Positions 19,101-30,000 of a DNA stretch of 64,000 nt are shown here, piece by piece. Numbering within the stretch: the first letter of the stretch is position 1; each line of letters opens with the position of its first letter. The notes below the pieces were generated by a model. The model had not been told where the DNA came from. It searched no databases and saw nothing but the letters and a program-made list of their open reading frames with translations. The position numbers and the translations under genes are program-made. Origin of the DNA: Gemmataceae bacterium (GTDB taxonomy: Bacteria > Planctomycetota > Planctomycetia > Gemmatales > Gemmataceae); NCBI GenBank assembly GCA_025055795.1, contig JANWVV010000015.1:16031-80030 (forward strand). The letters run 5' to 3'.

Positions 19101-22100
19101 TGTAGCGTAAGCCCAGCCACCCATGTTTCGTCCTCCGGTTCTGCAGCGGCTGGTGCCCCCGCCTTCCCCTCGGTATCACCTCCACCATCGCAGGCAGTCG
19201 CCTCAATGTCATCCGTATCCGATGTCCGCTCCGTCCCTCTTTCATCAAAAGAGTCGAACCAGCACACCCCCATTCGGCAGCATGCGGCAGAACCAGCCGC
19301 CCCGCTATCGGTGAACCCCCAATGCAACATCGACCAAATACCGGAACGATCAAGGATCAAAACTTGCGATACGGCGGTGTCATTCCAACCCGGCACGCCG
19401 CAACCTGCCTGGGCGTACCAGAGTAAGGATAACGTCTCAGGTGACTCCCCAGTGCCTGCTGTGGCACAAGCGGCCACAAGGGTATCATCGCTGACTGAAA
19501 CCGACTTATTAGCCCCGGGAACTACCATGATGGAGCGTGCACTTCATCCTGGCTCTAATGCTGAGCGCCAAACTAATCCATCTGCCTCAAGCGACGGAAA
19601 ATCGCAAACGACGGCCAATAGGGACATGCCGGTTAACCCTGCTCCCTCTGCGGTCATGTCCGCCCCCGAGCACGGAACACCGGTAGTTAACGCCTTACCG
19701 TCCCTACCCAATGTCGGCCCCACATGTACCAGCGGTATAGTTCCGTCCTGGCAGCAACTTCTTCACCTGACTCATCAAAGCCTAGCCACCGTCCAGCGGA
19801 TCCAGGAACAAACGGCAGCGCTCCATAAACAATTCCTCGAAACTCAGGAAACCACGCAACGGACTCTGCTAGCGCTCATCGAACAACAGCGCCAGCTCTG
19901 GATGAACGCACTCCATCAACAGATTCCCCTCTTGTCCACGTCGGTTACCACTGCCGCTGCAGCTGCCGCTCTTCAACCGACTGCGGCAACTCCCTCTACG
20001 CCGCCACTCAGCCATGCTACCACTGGCCAAACTGTAGCGGAGGTGCCTACCACGGATGTTCCAGTACCTTCACTGGCCTCAACTGCACCATCAACTGCTC
20101 AGGATTCTGCCGATTTCGCCCATCGTGATCGTCCCCCCATCGTTGCCGCCCACTCGACAGCATCGTCAGGCCCCGCCGCCACTGACATACTTGCCGAGCA
20201 ACAGCAAGAGCCGACCCCACGCGAGTATGCAAAAAAGATAGAAAAAGCTCCATCCAACCAACCTGACAACGCTACCACTCCGCTGTCCGTCTCCTCTAAC
20301 GACTCTTCAGACGAAGTGGCTGCAACGGTTCTAGAGGTAGTGGCAGAAAAGACGGGTTATCCGGTGGAGAGTTTGGGCTGGGACCTGACCCTGGACGCCG
20401 ACTTGGGTATCGATTCGATCAAACGGGTGGAAATCTTCAGTGCCCTGCAGCAACGCCTGCCTGACGCCCCCGCCGTCACAGCCGAACACGTCGGCAACCT
20501 CCACACCCTCCGCGACGTCCTCCTATTCCTGACCTCGAGTGGTAAAAACCCAGCTAGCAAGAGCGATCGTAGCGATGGACTCAATATCCCGACGGAGGGT
20601 ATGTCATCCCACGCCATTCCAGCCCCAGGATCATCCCCTCGGCAGGGGGGGGCTAGCTCCCAGCCTGGGTACCAGCCAACGGTCTCCTCCAACATAGCGC
20701 AACCGCTAGCTGCATCCCCTCACCAAACGGCGGTTGCCTCACCGTCGGGATCAACGCCCCCTCCTGTAACAGCAGCCGCTGACCCGACTACGACCCCTAC
20801 GATGGCTGTGCCGCCTGCTCGCGATGTTAATCAGGTGGACGTAGCCGAGGTGGTCCTAGGGGTGGTGGCGGAGAAGACGGGTTATCCGGTGGAGAGTTTG
20901 GGCTGGGACTTGGCCCTGGACGCCGACTTGGGTATCGATTCGATCAAACGGGTGGAAATCTTCAGTGCCCTGCAGCAACGCCTGCCTAACGCCCCCGCCG
21001 TCACAGCCGAACACGTCGGCAACCTCCACACCCTCCGCGACGTCCTCCTATTCCTGAGCTCATCAGGGAAAGACCCTTCACCTCAGGGTATGCCTGCTCC
21101 GGGGAACAACGTTTTTTTTCCCGCATCATCACCGGTAAATCCGCCAATGCCTCTTCCATCTGAAGCGGTTAACGTCGTTCCTGACGCCGGTGTGTCTGCT
21201 GGGACCGGCAACAATGGTGTACATCCAGAACGTCAGACTGATGCCGGTTTGGAATCCCTTCATCCCAAAACCACGAGTGTACCGCTGCAATCGCCGACCG
21301 GAATGCCCAAGCAGACATCAGAAGAACTTCGATCAGAAGATGGGCGGTACGCACAGTCCATACCAAGTAGACAATCCAGCCAACAGCAGGCGGAGTCAAC
21401 CGAACGAGGCTCATCAAACGCGGATGCTTTAGCTGAAAGTCTACGGGACGGAGCAACCGCAACCTGGGCCGACATCCTGAGTCGTCAGGTCTTGCGAGCG
21501 GTGCCCTGGAGTGGGCAAAAACGCACTGCTTTGGAATACCCGGCTGGGAGCAAGGTCTGGCTCGTGACGGACAAGCAGGACTGCTTCGCAGACTTGCTCG
21601 CAGAGGCGTTGCAAGCCCGTGGGCTGACCGTGCAACGGTGGGACTGGGACGAATCCTCTCGTGCCTCCACCACGCCTCCTTACCCGGTCGGCCTGATACT
21701 GGTAGCACCCCTGCACGAACGGAACGTCAACGGAGCCGCCTTGAGCTGGCTGCAGCGCGTCTATCCCGGTTTTCAACAGGTCCACCAGGCGGGACTACGA
21801 CCATTCCTAGTAGGGATTACCCGTCTGGACGGTGCCTTCGGTCTGGGACCGTTGCGACCAGACATACCCGTGGAGCAGGGGGGCCTGGCCGGTTGGATAA
21901 AAACTGCACGGTGCGAGTGGCCGTTTACAGCTTGCAAGGTCATTGACGTAGCCCCCGAATGGTCAGAAGCTCCAGAACTGGCAGCCGAACTGGCCATAGA
22001 AATCCTGACGGACGGACCCGTGGAAATTGGCATGCTCGAGCCGTGGCAACGGATCATCCCCCAATTGCAGGAAACACCGCTGGAGCCGATCGCGGCTGAA

Positions 22101-24014
22101 AAGCCTTTGGGACCGGACGACCTGGTCCTTTTAAGTGGTGGTGCCCGAGGAGTAACTGCCGCTGTGGCGGTGGCCCTGGCCGAAAGAGGGTGCCGTGGCT
22201 TGATACTCGTGGGACGGACACCGCTCCCAAGCGAAGCCGAACCGGCCTGGTTACCCGCCGATGACGATGAAACCGCCTGGAAACAAGCGATCGCTCAACA
22301 GTTGGGCCCGGGGGCCTCACCCCGCCAAATCCAGGAAAAGTTCCAAATACTATGGGCCCAGCGCGAAATCCGCCGAACGTTACAACGTTTATCTACAACA
22401 GGGGTACCCTGGGCCTACTACGCGGTTGACGTCACTGATAGTACAGCGGTCCGGCAATTAGCTACCACTATCCGTCAGAGCTGGGGGGCCGTCACCCGGC
22501 TGATTCATGGAGCTGGTGTGCTGGCCGACAAAAAGTTGCAGGATTTAACCACCGAACAATTCGACCGCGTTTACCAGACGAAAGTGGTCGGTCTGTATAA
22601 CCTGCTTACGGCGTTTCATGATCATCCGTTGCGGACGATTGCCGTATTCAGTTCGACCACTGCTCGTTTGGGCCGAGCCGGTCAGGGGGCGTATGCCTGT
22701 GCCAACGAAGTACTCAACAAGTGGGCCCAGCGGGAAGCGCGACGGCGACCTCGTACACGCGTCATCGCCTTCAACTGGGGCCCATGGGACGGCGGCATGG
22801 TCACTTCTGCCCTGAAGCGAATGTTTGCCGCGGAAGGTGTAGGACTGATCCTACGTCCATGCGGCGGTGCCTATGCTTGCTGGGAAATCGAGCGTCGGGA
22901 TACCGCCGTAGAAATCATCGTTGGAGCTCGATCGACAACAACGACAGTTGCTGGACCAGACGCTTCACTGCATGGAGCTACGATCTCCGTCCGGTTGTCC
23001 GCTGATCCAGGGTCAAAGGTCGAGCAACCAGGGGCGGGTGGCTTGACAGTCACGCGGGAGAATCGACAGCTGAACTGCAATGCAACGGAGCGGGATCGGC
23101 CGGGCAGCCGGCATTCACTGCCGCCCCCTACTCTTGGGATGAGTCTAGCTTTCGAACGTTGCCTGGATCTAGCGAGTCACCCGATTCTGGCCGATCACGT
23201 CCTGGACGGACGTGCGGTGGTACCTCTGGCCCTACACTTGGAGTGGCTAGCGCATGCGGCCCTACATCGTCACCCCGGCCTGCTGTTTTGTGGATGTGAT
23301 GAGTTGCGGATTTTCCAAGGCGTGTTATTAGGTGCCGAGGATAGCATCCGATTACAGGCCTGGAGCGGGCCGGCTCGTCGCCAGGATGGCTGCTATTGGA
23401 CACCCGTGGAACTGCGTTCCCAGGGTCCGGATGGCCGGGAGCGACTGCATTCCCGGGCGTGGGTAGTTGTCTGCGAGCGATCGGAAAGCGCACCGCCCAC
23501 CGAGCCGTTACCCCATGCCCGTCAGAGTTGGCCTTGGAGCCTGCAAGAGACGTATCAACGGCTGCTCTTCCATGGTCCTGGCTGGCAAGGATTGCAGCAG
23601 ATTGAAGTTCTAGGCACAAACCTCTGGCAGGCGCGGGTACGAGCAGCGCCACCACCGGTCCAATGGCTGGCCGCTCCTCTGCGGTCCCATTGGCTGGCTG
23701 ACCCTCTGGTCATCGACGGTGCCTTGCAGTTGCTGATTGTGGCTGTCCAACAGCAATTCCAGCAGTTGAGTCTGCCCATGGCCGTGGGGCGATACCGCCA
23801 ATACCGGCCACGCTACCCGTCTACAGAAACAATCGTTGTGCTGCGTGTCCGCTCCCAAGAAAAAGCTGTTGTCCATGCCGACATCGAGTTCCACGACGAA
23901 CAGGGGCTGATTGCTCAATTACAAGACGCCGAAGTCGTGTTACAAACCGGTTTAACGCGGGCGTTCCGCCGGAACCGGTTGTCACTTTCGTCCCTGAGTT
24001 CCGCCAGCTCATGA
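16146..24014 (+). CDS. pfaA: PfaA-type PUFA synthase subunit (KS-AT-ACP-ACP-KR-DH)
   Basis: This is an iterative type I megasynthase of 2622 residues. The ketosynthase (about 10-460) has catalytic Cys238 (DAACASA), His373 (EAHGTGT) and His416 (GHTKAAAG). The malonyl-type acyltransferase (about 600-910) has 'FPGQGSQY' and Ser705 in GHSYG. A Ser/Thr/Pro/Gln-rich linker (about 970-1385) follows. Two nearly identical ACPs carry phosphopantetheine serines 1424 and 1599 in 'DLGIDSIKRVE'. The ketoreductase (about 1990-2250) has 'SGGARGVTAAVAVAL' and Tyr2183. A PKS-type dehydratase-like domain (about 2330-2610) has His2345 in 'SHPILADHVLDG'. This order matches PfaA of marine PUFA producers, which usually have more ACPs (often five or six). 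pfaC starts 13 bases downstream, implying co-translation. The final carbon chain cannot be read from sequence. Confidence 0.95.
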   Translation: MPEEGTPQTSQPLAVVGIGCLFPGRSQGAGWYWATIKRGIDCVREVPAERWSVADLSEYYAADPKAPDRTYARRGAFLEAVEFDPLAFGIAPRDLEATDSTQLLALVAAQQALADAGITILDERSQVRKGEASKAAIAAESRNRRVARERVAVILGVTGPQELVIPLGARLAHPHWRRGMRAAGIPEEHIERAVQRISEQFVSWQENSFPGLLGNVVAGRIANRLNLGGTNCVVDAACASALAAVEMAALELETGRADVVLTGGCDTFSDIFMYMCFSKTPALSRTGDARPFDADGDGTILGEGLGLLVLKRLSDAEAAGDRIYAVIRGIGSSSDGRGAAIYAPSAEGQQRCLRQAYERAGISPATVELVEAHGTGTKVGDATEAQALISVYEAAAEQHQRRPWCALGSVKSQIGHTKAAAGAASLIKAVLALYHKVLPPTLKVRQPVEPLRRTDCPFYLNTVIRPWLPCSTHPRRAAVSAFGFGGSNFHAVLEEYDSRKVAPDWDGQVEIVPLAANSLDKLQEMLQRLPQHDDALFTVAEQLRQQWQPTAPWRLVLVVHRGQASRSEWFNQILQQLPYAAQQRRLSLTEGAYLGNGPIPGPLAVLFPGQGSQYVAMLRELVCLFPEMLESLSEADAVCGAEDGIRLVDRLYPPPAFTAEDQQAQVAALRATEWAQPALGAVCWGLWRVLHERFGLSADAWAGHSYGELVALAAAGCYSADSLWHLSHQRGRLLATAAQRTPGGMLAVRSRRDTLLNWLSQQRLSVVLANHNAPEQQVLSGPSTEINLAAHLLSQQGIGCVQLPVAGAFHSPLMAPAVAPFQAELAKCIVTPPRGPVYANINATPYPREPAAIRSLLAEQLVRPVAFVEMIQNMLRDGLRCFIEVGPGTVLTRLVTAITSASGIPNVYAMALDSSSGKGAGVRDLAIALAQLAALGYSVDLSAWERESRCRPVQRQIPSGRWTVPISGANYVAPKPTPSNNQPPACSVSPATHVSSSGSAAAGAPAFPSVSPPPSQAVASMSSVSDVRSVPLSSKESNQHTPIRQHAAEPAAPLSVNPQCNIDQIPERSRIKTCDTAVSFQPGTPQPAWAYQSKDNVSGDSPVPAVAQAATRVSSLTETDLLAPGTTMMERALHPGSNAERQTNPSASSDGKSQTTANRDMPVNPAPSAVMSAPEHGTPVVNALPSLPNVGPTCTSGIVPSWQQLLHLTHQSLATVQRIQEQTAALHKQFLETQETTQRTLLALIEQQRQLWMNALHQQIPLLSTSVTTAAAAAALQPTAATPSTPPLSHATTGQTVAEVPTTDVPVPSLASTAPSTAQDSADFAHRDRPPIVAAHSTASSGPAATDILAEQQQEPTPREYAKKIEKAPSNQPDNATTPLSVSSNDSSDEVAATVLEVVAEKTGYPVESLGWDLTLDADLGIDSIKRVEIFSALQQRLPDAPAVTAEHVGNLHTLRDVLLFLTSSGKNPASKSDRSDGLNIPTEGMSSHAIPAPGSSPRQGGASSQPGYQPTVSSNIAQPLAASPHQTAVASPSGSTPPPVTAAADPTTTPTMAVPPARDVNQVDVAEVVLGVVAEKTGYPVESLGWDLALDADLGIDSIKRVEIFSALQQRLPNAPAVTAEHVGNLHTLRDVLLFLSSSGKDPSPQGMPAPGNNVFFPASSPVNPPMPLPSEAVNVVPDAGVSAGTGNNGVHPERQTDAGLESLHPKTTSVPLQSPTGMPKQTSEELRSEDGRYAQSIPSRQSSQQQAESTERGSSNADALAESLRDGATATWADILSRQVLRAVPWSGQKRTALEYPAGSKVWLVTDKQDCFADLLAEALQARGLTVQRWDWDESSRASTTPPYPVGLILVAPLHERNVNGAALSWLQRVYPGFQQVHQAGLRPFLVGITRLDGAFGLGPLRPDIPVEQGGLAGWIKTARCEWPFTACKVIDVAPEWSEAPELAAELAIEILTDGPVEIGMLEPWQRIIPQLQETPLEPIAAEKPLGPDDLVLLSGGARGVTAAVAVALAERGCRGLILVGRTPLPSEAEPAWLPADDDETAWKQAIAQQLGPGASPRQIQEKFQILWAQREIRRTLQRLSTTGVPWAYYAVDVTDSTAVRQLATTIRQSWGAVTRLIHGAGVLADKKLQDLTTEQFDRVYQTKVVGLYNLLTAFHDHPLRTIAVFSSTTARLGRAGQGAYACANEVLNKWAQREARRRPRTRVIAFNWGPWDGGMVTSALKRMFAAEGVGLILRPCGGAYACWEIERRDTAVEIIVGARSTTTTVAGPDASLHGATISVRLSADPGSKVEQPGAGGLTVTRENRQLNCNATERDRPGSRHSLPPPTLGMSLAFERCLDLASHPILADHVLDGRAVVPLALHLEWLAHAALHRHPGLLFCGCDELRIFQGVLLGAEDSIRLQAWSGPARRQDGCYWTPVELRSQGPDGRERLHSRAWVVVCERSESAPPTEPLPHARQSWPWSLQETYQRLLFHGPGWQGLQQIEVLGTNLWQARVRAAPPPVQWLAAPLRSHWLADPLVIDGALQLLIVAVQQQFQQLSLPMAVGRYRQYRPRYPSTETIVVLRVRSQEKAVVHADIEFHDEQGLIAQLQDAEVVLQTGLTRAFRRNRLSLSSLSSASS
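20341..20533 (+). repeat. First copy of near-identical ACP-coding repeat in pfaA
   Basis: This 193-base segment encodes most of ACP1. It is repeated at 20866-21058, exactly 525 bases (175 codons) downstream, with only about five differences and a central stretch of over 100 bases nearly free of changes. The flanking linkers do not match, so homogenisation is confined to the ACP. Confidence 0.9.
20866..21058 (+). repeat. Second copy of near-identical ACP-coding repeat in pfaA
   Basis: Second copy of the ACP-coding segment, about 97 percent identical to 20341-20533 by direct reading. Identity ends abruptly after the codons for 'LLFL', where one copy continues GACCTCG and the other GAGCTCA. Confidence 0.9.
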
Positions 24015-24027
24015 GGATGCCCCAGCC

Positions 24028-27000
24028 ATGACCCGCCCAGCGGCCGTGGCCATTGTTGGCATGGCCATTCGCTTACCTGGCGCCGAGGCTGACCTGACAC
24101 GCTTCTGGCAAGCCGTGGTTGATGGTAAAGATTGTTCCCGAGAAGTACCCCCAGGACGATGGATCCTGCCTCCGGAAGCTTGTTACGATCCCCGACCGGG
24201 ACAGCCGGACCGGGTCTACTGCCGCCGGGGCTACTACCTGGACCCGTTCGTTCCCAACTTGAACGGTCTGAACGTTGATCCAACTTGGGTAGCTCAACTG
24301 GATCCGCTGGTGCAGTTGGTTCTGGATGTAGGAAACCGGGCCTGGGCCAGCGCCCGTCTGGAACAGATCGACCGGCGGCGTGTGGGTGTTGTCCTGGGCA
24401 ACATCTGCTTGCCCACGGAGCATTCGTCGGCGTTGTGTCAGGCATTGCTGGGTCCGGCTTGGGGATTGCCACCGGTTAATGCGGTCCATCCGGACAATCG
24501 ACGTGTGGCCGGTTTTCCAGCAGCTTTACTGGCTCAGGCGTTGCGTCTAGGCCGCGGCGGCTACTCGCTGGATGCTGCCTGCGCTTCATCTTTGTATGCG
24601 TTGTATCTGGCCGTGCGAGAATTACAGAGCGGCCGGGCCGATGCCATGCTGGCAGGCGGATGCTGCCGTCCCGATTGCCTATACACCCAGATGGGTTTTG
24701 CCCAGTTACGGGCCTTGTCTTCGTCCGGCCGCTGTGCCCCCTTTGACGCCGCAGCCGACGGTCTGCTGGTGGGCGAAGGGGCTGCTCTATTCGTCCTCAA
24801 ACGTCTCCAGGATGCGATCCGACACGGAGACCACATTTATGCCGTCATCACCGGCATCGGGCTATCCAATGACCGGGCGGGGAATTTACTGGCTCCTTCC
24901 TCCGAAGGCCAGTTGCGTGCGATGCAACGGGCCTATCAGCAGGCTGGCTGTCTGCCCCAGGAGGTGGATTACATTGAATGTCACGCGACCGGCACACCCA
25001 TTGGCGACGCCGTGGAGTTCGCTAGTTTACGGCAGTTGTGGGGCAACGCCGGCTGGCAAATCGGCCAATGTGTGCTCAGTTCGGTGAAGGCTACCGTGGG
25101 CCACCTGCTGACGGGAGCCGGAGCTGCGGCCCTAGCCAAAGTCCTGCTCGCTTTACAGTACCGTCAGCTTCCTCCTCAGGCCAACTTCGTCCGCCCTGCC
25201 CCTCAGTTGGCGTATGAGGGCAGTCCCTTCCGCATCCTGACCCAAGCCCAACCTTGGGACCAACCGCGGCACCGCCCCCGACGAGCGGCCCTCAGCGCTT
25301 TCGGCTTTGGCGGTATCAATGCTCACCTCATTCTGGAAGAATGGACGAGCCAGCTAGCGCTGGTCCATACACCACCACGACGAGCAGTGCCAGTGGCCAT
25401 CGTAGGCTTGGCTTGCCGCTTTGGACCCTATCGCAACCAGCAACAGTTGCGTGATGCACTTCACGGCAACGTGGTACGCCCCCCCCAGCCCAAACAGCGC
25501 GGTTGGGAAAGCGCTCCCCGTCCTTGCCCCTCCGCGTGGGCCATTGATCACCTCGAGTTTCCCACCGGCCGCTTCCGGATCCCGCCCCGGGAACTCGAAG
25601 AAACTTTACCGCAACAGTTGCTCATGCTCAACCTTGCCGATCAGGCTGTCGAGGACAGCCGACGCGCAACTCTTCCCAACCACACCTTTGTCAGCCCGCT
25701 TGCACCCAACTCAGCTCGACAGTTCTCCCCTGAGCACACCTCAACCAGGGCTTCCCCCTCCACCCAGCCTGCTCATCCGTTCATTCTGTTAACCACAGAA
25801 ACTAGCAAGGAAAGCGGCCATAACCAGACCGATGTCGGCCCGACCAAGTCATTGAGCTCAAGTCCCCTTGGCGTGCAACCTCCTACGCCGTTACCCCCCG
25901 CCCCTTCCATGGCCAGCCCCTTGCCGATGGAACTAGGACTGCGAACCGGCGTGTTCATCGGCTTGGAGCTTGATGCAAATACCATGAACTTTCATTTGCG
26001 TTGGACCGCGTTGGCCCACGGCCGACCCGATGATGCAGAACGGATCAGCCCACCCTTGAATGCCAACCGCACAATAGGCGCGTTGGGTAGTATCGCGGCC
26101 AGCCGGATTGCCCGTGCACTAGGCGTGGGCGGTCCTAGCTTTGTTGTGTGCAACGAAGAGGCGTCGGCCTTACGAGCCGTTAGCCTCGCCGTTCAAGCCT
26201 TGCAAGATGAGGAAATCGATTTGGCCATCGCCGGTGCGGTCGACCTGGCCGCCGATCCCCGCTGCGTGTTACCTGCCAGGATCGACCGGCCCGGCGAAGG
26301 CGGTGCCGCCTTCGTTCTGAAACGACTTACCGATGCTCAACGGGATGGTGACACCATCTACGCCATTATCCGAGGGAGCGGCTCAGGCAGTGATGCCTTC
26401 GCCGCCTTCAACGATGCCTGTCAGCAGGCGGAGGGCGATAGGGCCTTCCCTCCCCCGCTTCCGTCCTCGCTAACGGTGTCCGTGGTGGGTGCTTGCGGGG
26501 CAGCACAAGCGGCCGCTGACCTGGTTGCTGCCATCCTGTCGTTTCAATCATCCAACATCAACCCGGCCTTGAAAGCGGATGCCGCCACTGCCCTCCTCGC
26601 ATCATCGTTGCCCAACCAGGCGGCTCCCCGCCGCTACTCCTTGACGGCAGCCTCTTGTACCACGCACCTTACCCTGCTTCTAGAAGAAGCTACCCCATCA
26701 ACTGCCTTATCGACACACAGCGTCTGTCCCGCAACACCGGCCGCAAACTTGACCGAGACCGGCACCCTTGGACACGCGCCGGTCGGAACTACCGCTACGT
26801 CAAACGAGAATCAACCAGCCCGAACGGCCTCCGACCACTCCGGCCAGAACGGTGTTCGTTCGCTCGCCGCAGGCACCTCCTTGCCTGTCGACGGGGCAAC
26901 GGTATCATCATCTCCCCTGCCGTTTGAGTCTCACGACCCACAAGTTTCTCTCCTATCACTTCTGGCGGCCCAAGAACGGATCCATAGCAGGCTGTGCGAC

Positions 27001-30000
27001 GCCCAGGCTGCCTTTCTACGGGTTCAGCAGCGTTGGAGCGGGATCGCCACGCGGTTGCTGCAAAACCAGCAGGACATACTCTTCCGCTATCTGATGGATT
27101 CGGCTCCCTCAGCGTTATGCGGTCCCTACTCTTCTATTGCCTCCGCGGCAAGCGACACGTGGCCGCAACCGTCCAAGGCAGCCGCTCGACCCGACCAGCA
27201 GTCCAAATCGCTACATTCCATCACCGCCGCCCTACAAACAATAACCAGCCCTAGTACCGGAACACACACAATTGTGGAAAACGAAACGACCATCAAGGCC
27301 AGCGATCGGCGACCAACACTTGCAGCGGTTCCCCTTGCCACGAGTTCATCCGACCGTGATGGTAAACGATCAGACCTTCAACCGCCTTGGACAGGTAACA
27401 TTGCCGCTTCAAATTCTGCGGTTGATACGAATGGGGCTGAACCCTCGCCCCGGCTAATCCCATCACCGGTCTCAACCCAGGCGGCTCAGTTCCCTGCTAG
27501 TGTTCCTCAACCGCCGCGGTCTGAGGGGGGCGGTTCAACTCAGCAAGTCGTTGAGCGACCATCGTCAGCACATGCACGCCAACAGGTACCGCGATCGCTC
27601 AGTTATGAACAATGTTGCACCTTCGCAGCCGGCCGGATCGCCGATGTCCTGGGTCCGATGTACGCGGTAATTGATACCTATCCTACGCGGGTGCGATTAC
27701 CGGATGGCCCCCTCCAGCTTGTCGATCGGATCGTGCACATTGAGGGAGAACCTTTGTCCCTCCGCGCTGGACGGGTAATCACGGAACATACGGTCCATGC
27801 GCAGCGCTGGTATCTGGAGGCGGAGCGAATGCCGACTGCCTTGTCGGTGGAGGCAGGCCAGGCGGACTTGTTCCTAAGCGGCTTTCTAGGCATTGATCTT
27901 CAAACCAAGGGGCAAGCAGTATATCGCCTGCTCGACGCTGTGGTCACCTTTCACCGTGGTCTGCCCCGAGTGGGCGAAACCATCCGTTACGACATCACCA
28001 TTGACGAATTTGTTCAGCAGGGTGGCGTGTGGCTGTTCCGTTTCCGGTTTGACGGCACCATTGGGGGCCAGCCCTACATTACGATGCGGCATGGGACGGC
28101 GGGCTTTTTTACGCCAGCCGCATTGGCCGCCGGCAAGGGGATTGTTCAAACGGCTCTGGACCGGCAGCCCCGGGCGGGCAAACGCCCCGACGACTGGCGA
28201 GAACTTGCCCCCCTGAGTCCGACCAGCCTTAATGAACGTCAATTGGCTGCCCTCCGGCAGGGTGATCTGGCCACCGCCTTTGGTCCCGCTTTTGGCGAAC
28301 TGCCACTGGAACGTCCCCGCACATTGCCAGATGGTCCGCTCCGCTTACTCGACCGTGTCCCAATCATCGACCTGCACGGCGGCCGCTTTGGACTCGGACT
28401 TGTCCGTGGCGAATTGGACATCCATCCCGACGATTGGTTCCTTACCTGCCATTTCGTCGACGACCCCGTCATGCCCGGTACCCTGATGTACGAATGCTGT
28501 CTGCAAACCTTGCGTGTGGGCCTGCTTCGCCTCGGTTGGCTAGGCGAAGGGGACCAGATCGCCTACGAACCGGTACCCGGCGTTGCCAGCCGCCTCAAAT
28601 GCCGCGGTCAGGTCATCGCCACTACGCGCACTACTGCCTACGAAGTGACCATTAAGGAACTGGGCTACCGGCCACAACCGTATTGCCTGGCCGATGCTCT
28701 CATGTTTGCCGATGGCAAGCCTATCGTCGAAATAACCAATCTTTCGCTCCAAGTGACCGGCCTGGAGCGTGCCACTGTTGAACAGCTCTGGCACCATCGC
28801 CGCCAGCGCTCCGTTGTCCCAACCGGCCCTGCGGGTCTTCACTCGGCTGCCCGAACTGACAATTCTTCACGATCTGCCACGGCCTCTTTGCTGGATAACG
28901 ATAACCAGAGCAAAGCCAACCCGACTACCGCTCCGGAGATCTCCTCGACACGGGCAATTACTACCGTTGAAACGGCTATGCCTGATGCAACGGGCAATGA
29001 TTTCCCCACTTCTGTCCTGGCTGGTGATCAACCGCTCCGCTTTCTTTACGATTCCCGTCACATTCTCGCCTTCTCCAACGGCAAGCCCTCGGAGGCCTTC
29101 GGGGAACCCTACCGCATCTTCGACGAACAGCGGGTGATTGCCCGTTTACCCGGTCCACCCTATCAGTTTCTTGACGGCATCACCGCCGTGGGCGGACCTC
29201 CCTTTGTCTTGCAAGCTGGGGCTTGGTGTGAAGCGGTCTATACCATACCCCCTGATGCCTGGTACTTCGACGAATACCGCTGTGGGCAAATGCCTTACTG
29301 CGTATTGCTGGAAGTGGCATTGCAACCTTGTGGCTGGCTGGCCGCCTATTGTGGCTCGGCCCTGCACAGCGAGGACGATCTATGCTTCCGCAATCTAGGT
29401 GGCTCCGCCGTTCAGTATCGACCGGTAACCCGTACCAGCGGTCGGTTGATCACCCACACCCGCCTCACCCAGGTGGCCAAGGCCGCTGGCATGATCATCG
29501 AACATTTCAGCTTCCAGGTCGCCGATAATCAGGGCCCCGTTTACGCAGGCTCTACTTATTTCGGCTTTTTCACCCGCCAGGCCCTGCAACAACAGGTCGG
29601 ATTACGCGAAGGCCACCTTCCCCCGGTCATCCCTGTTTCCACGGCTGATCACCCCCCCCGCCCATATCCCTCTGAACCGCCCTTTGCAGGACCCAGACTC
29701 CGCATGGTCGACCAGCTTGTCACCTACGACCCCCAGGGCGGACGAGCCAAGCTCGGATGGATCGTCGGCAGCAGTACCGTCGATCCGGCCGCCTGGTTCT
29801 TCCGAGCCCATTTTTACCAAGATCCTGTCTGGCCAGGATCTTTGGGCTTGCAAGCCCTGTTGCAGCTGCTACAATACACCGCCTTCCAGCGATGGGGATG
29901 TGGAACCGCTGACTCGACCGTACCCTCTTACCCGCCCTTAGGGCAGGCTCCCGCTCTCAATATCCGCCACGAATGGACCTATCGCGGCCAGGTTGTTCCC

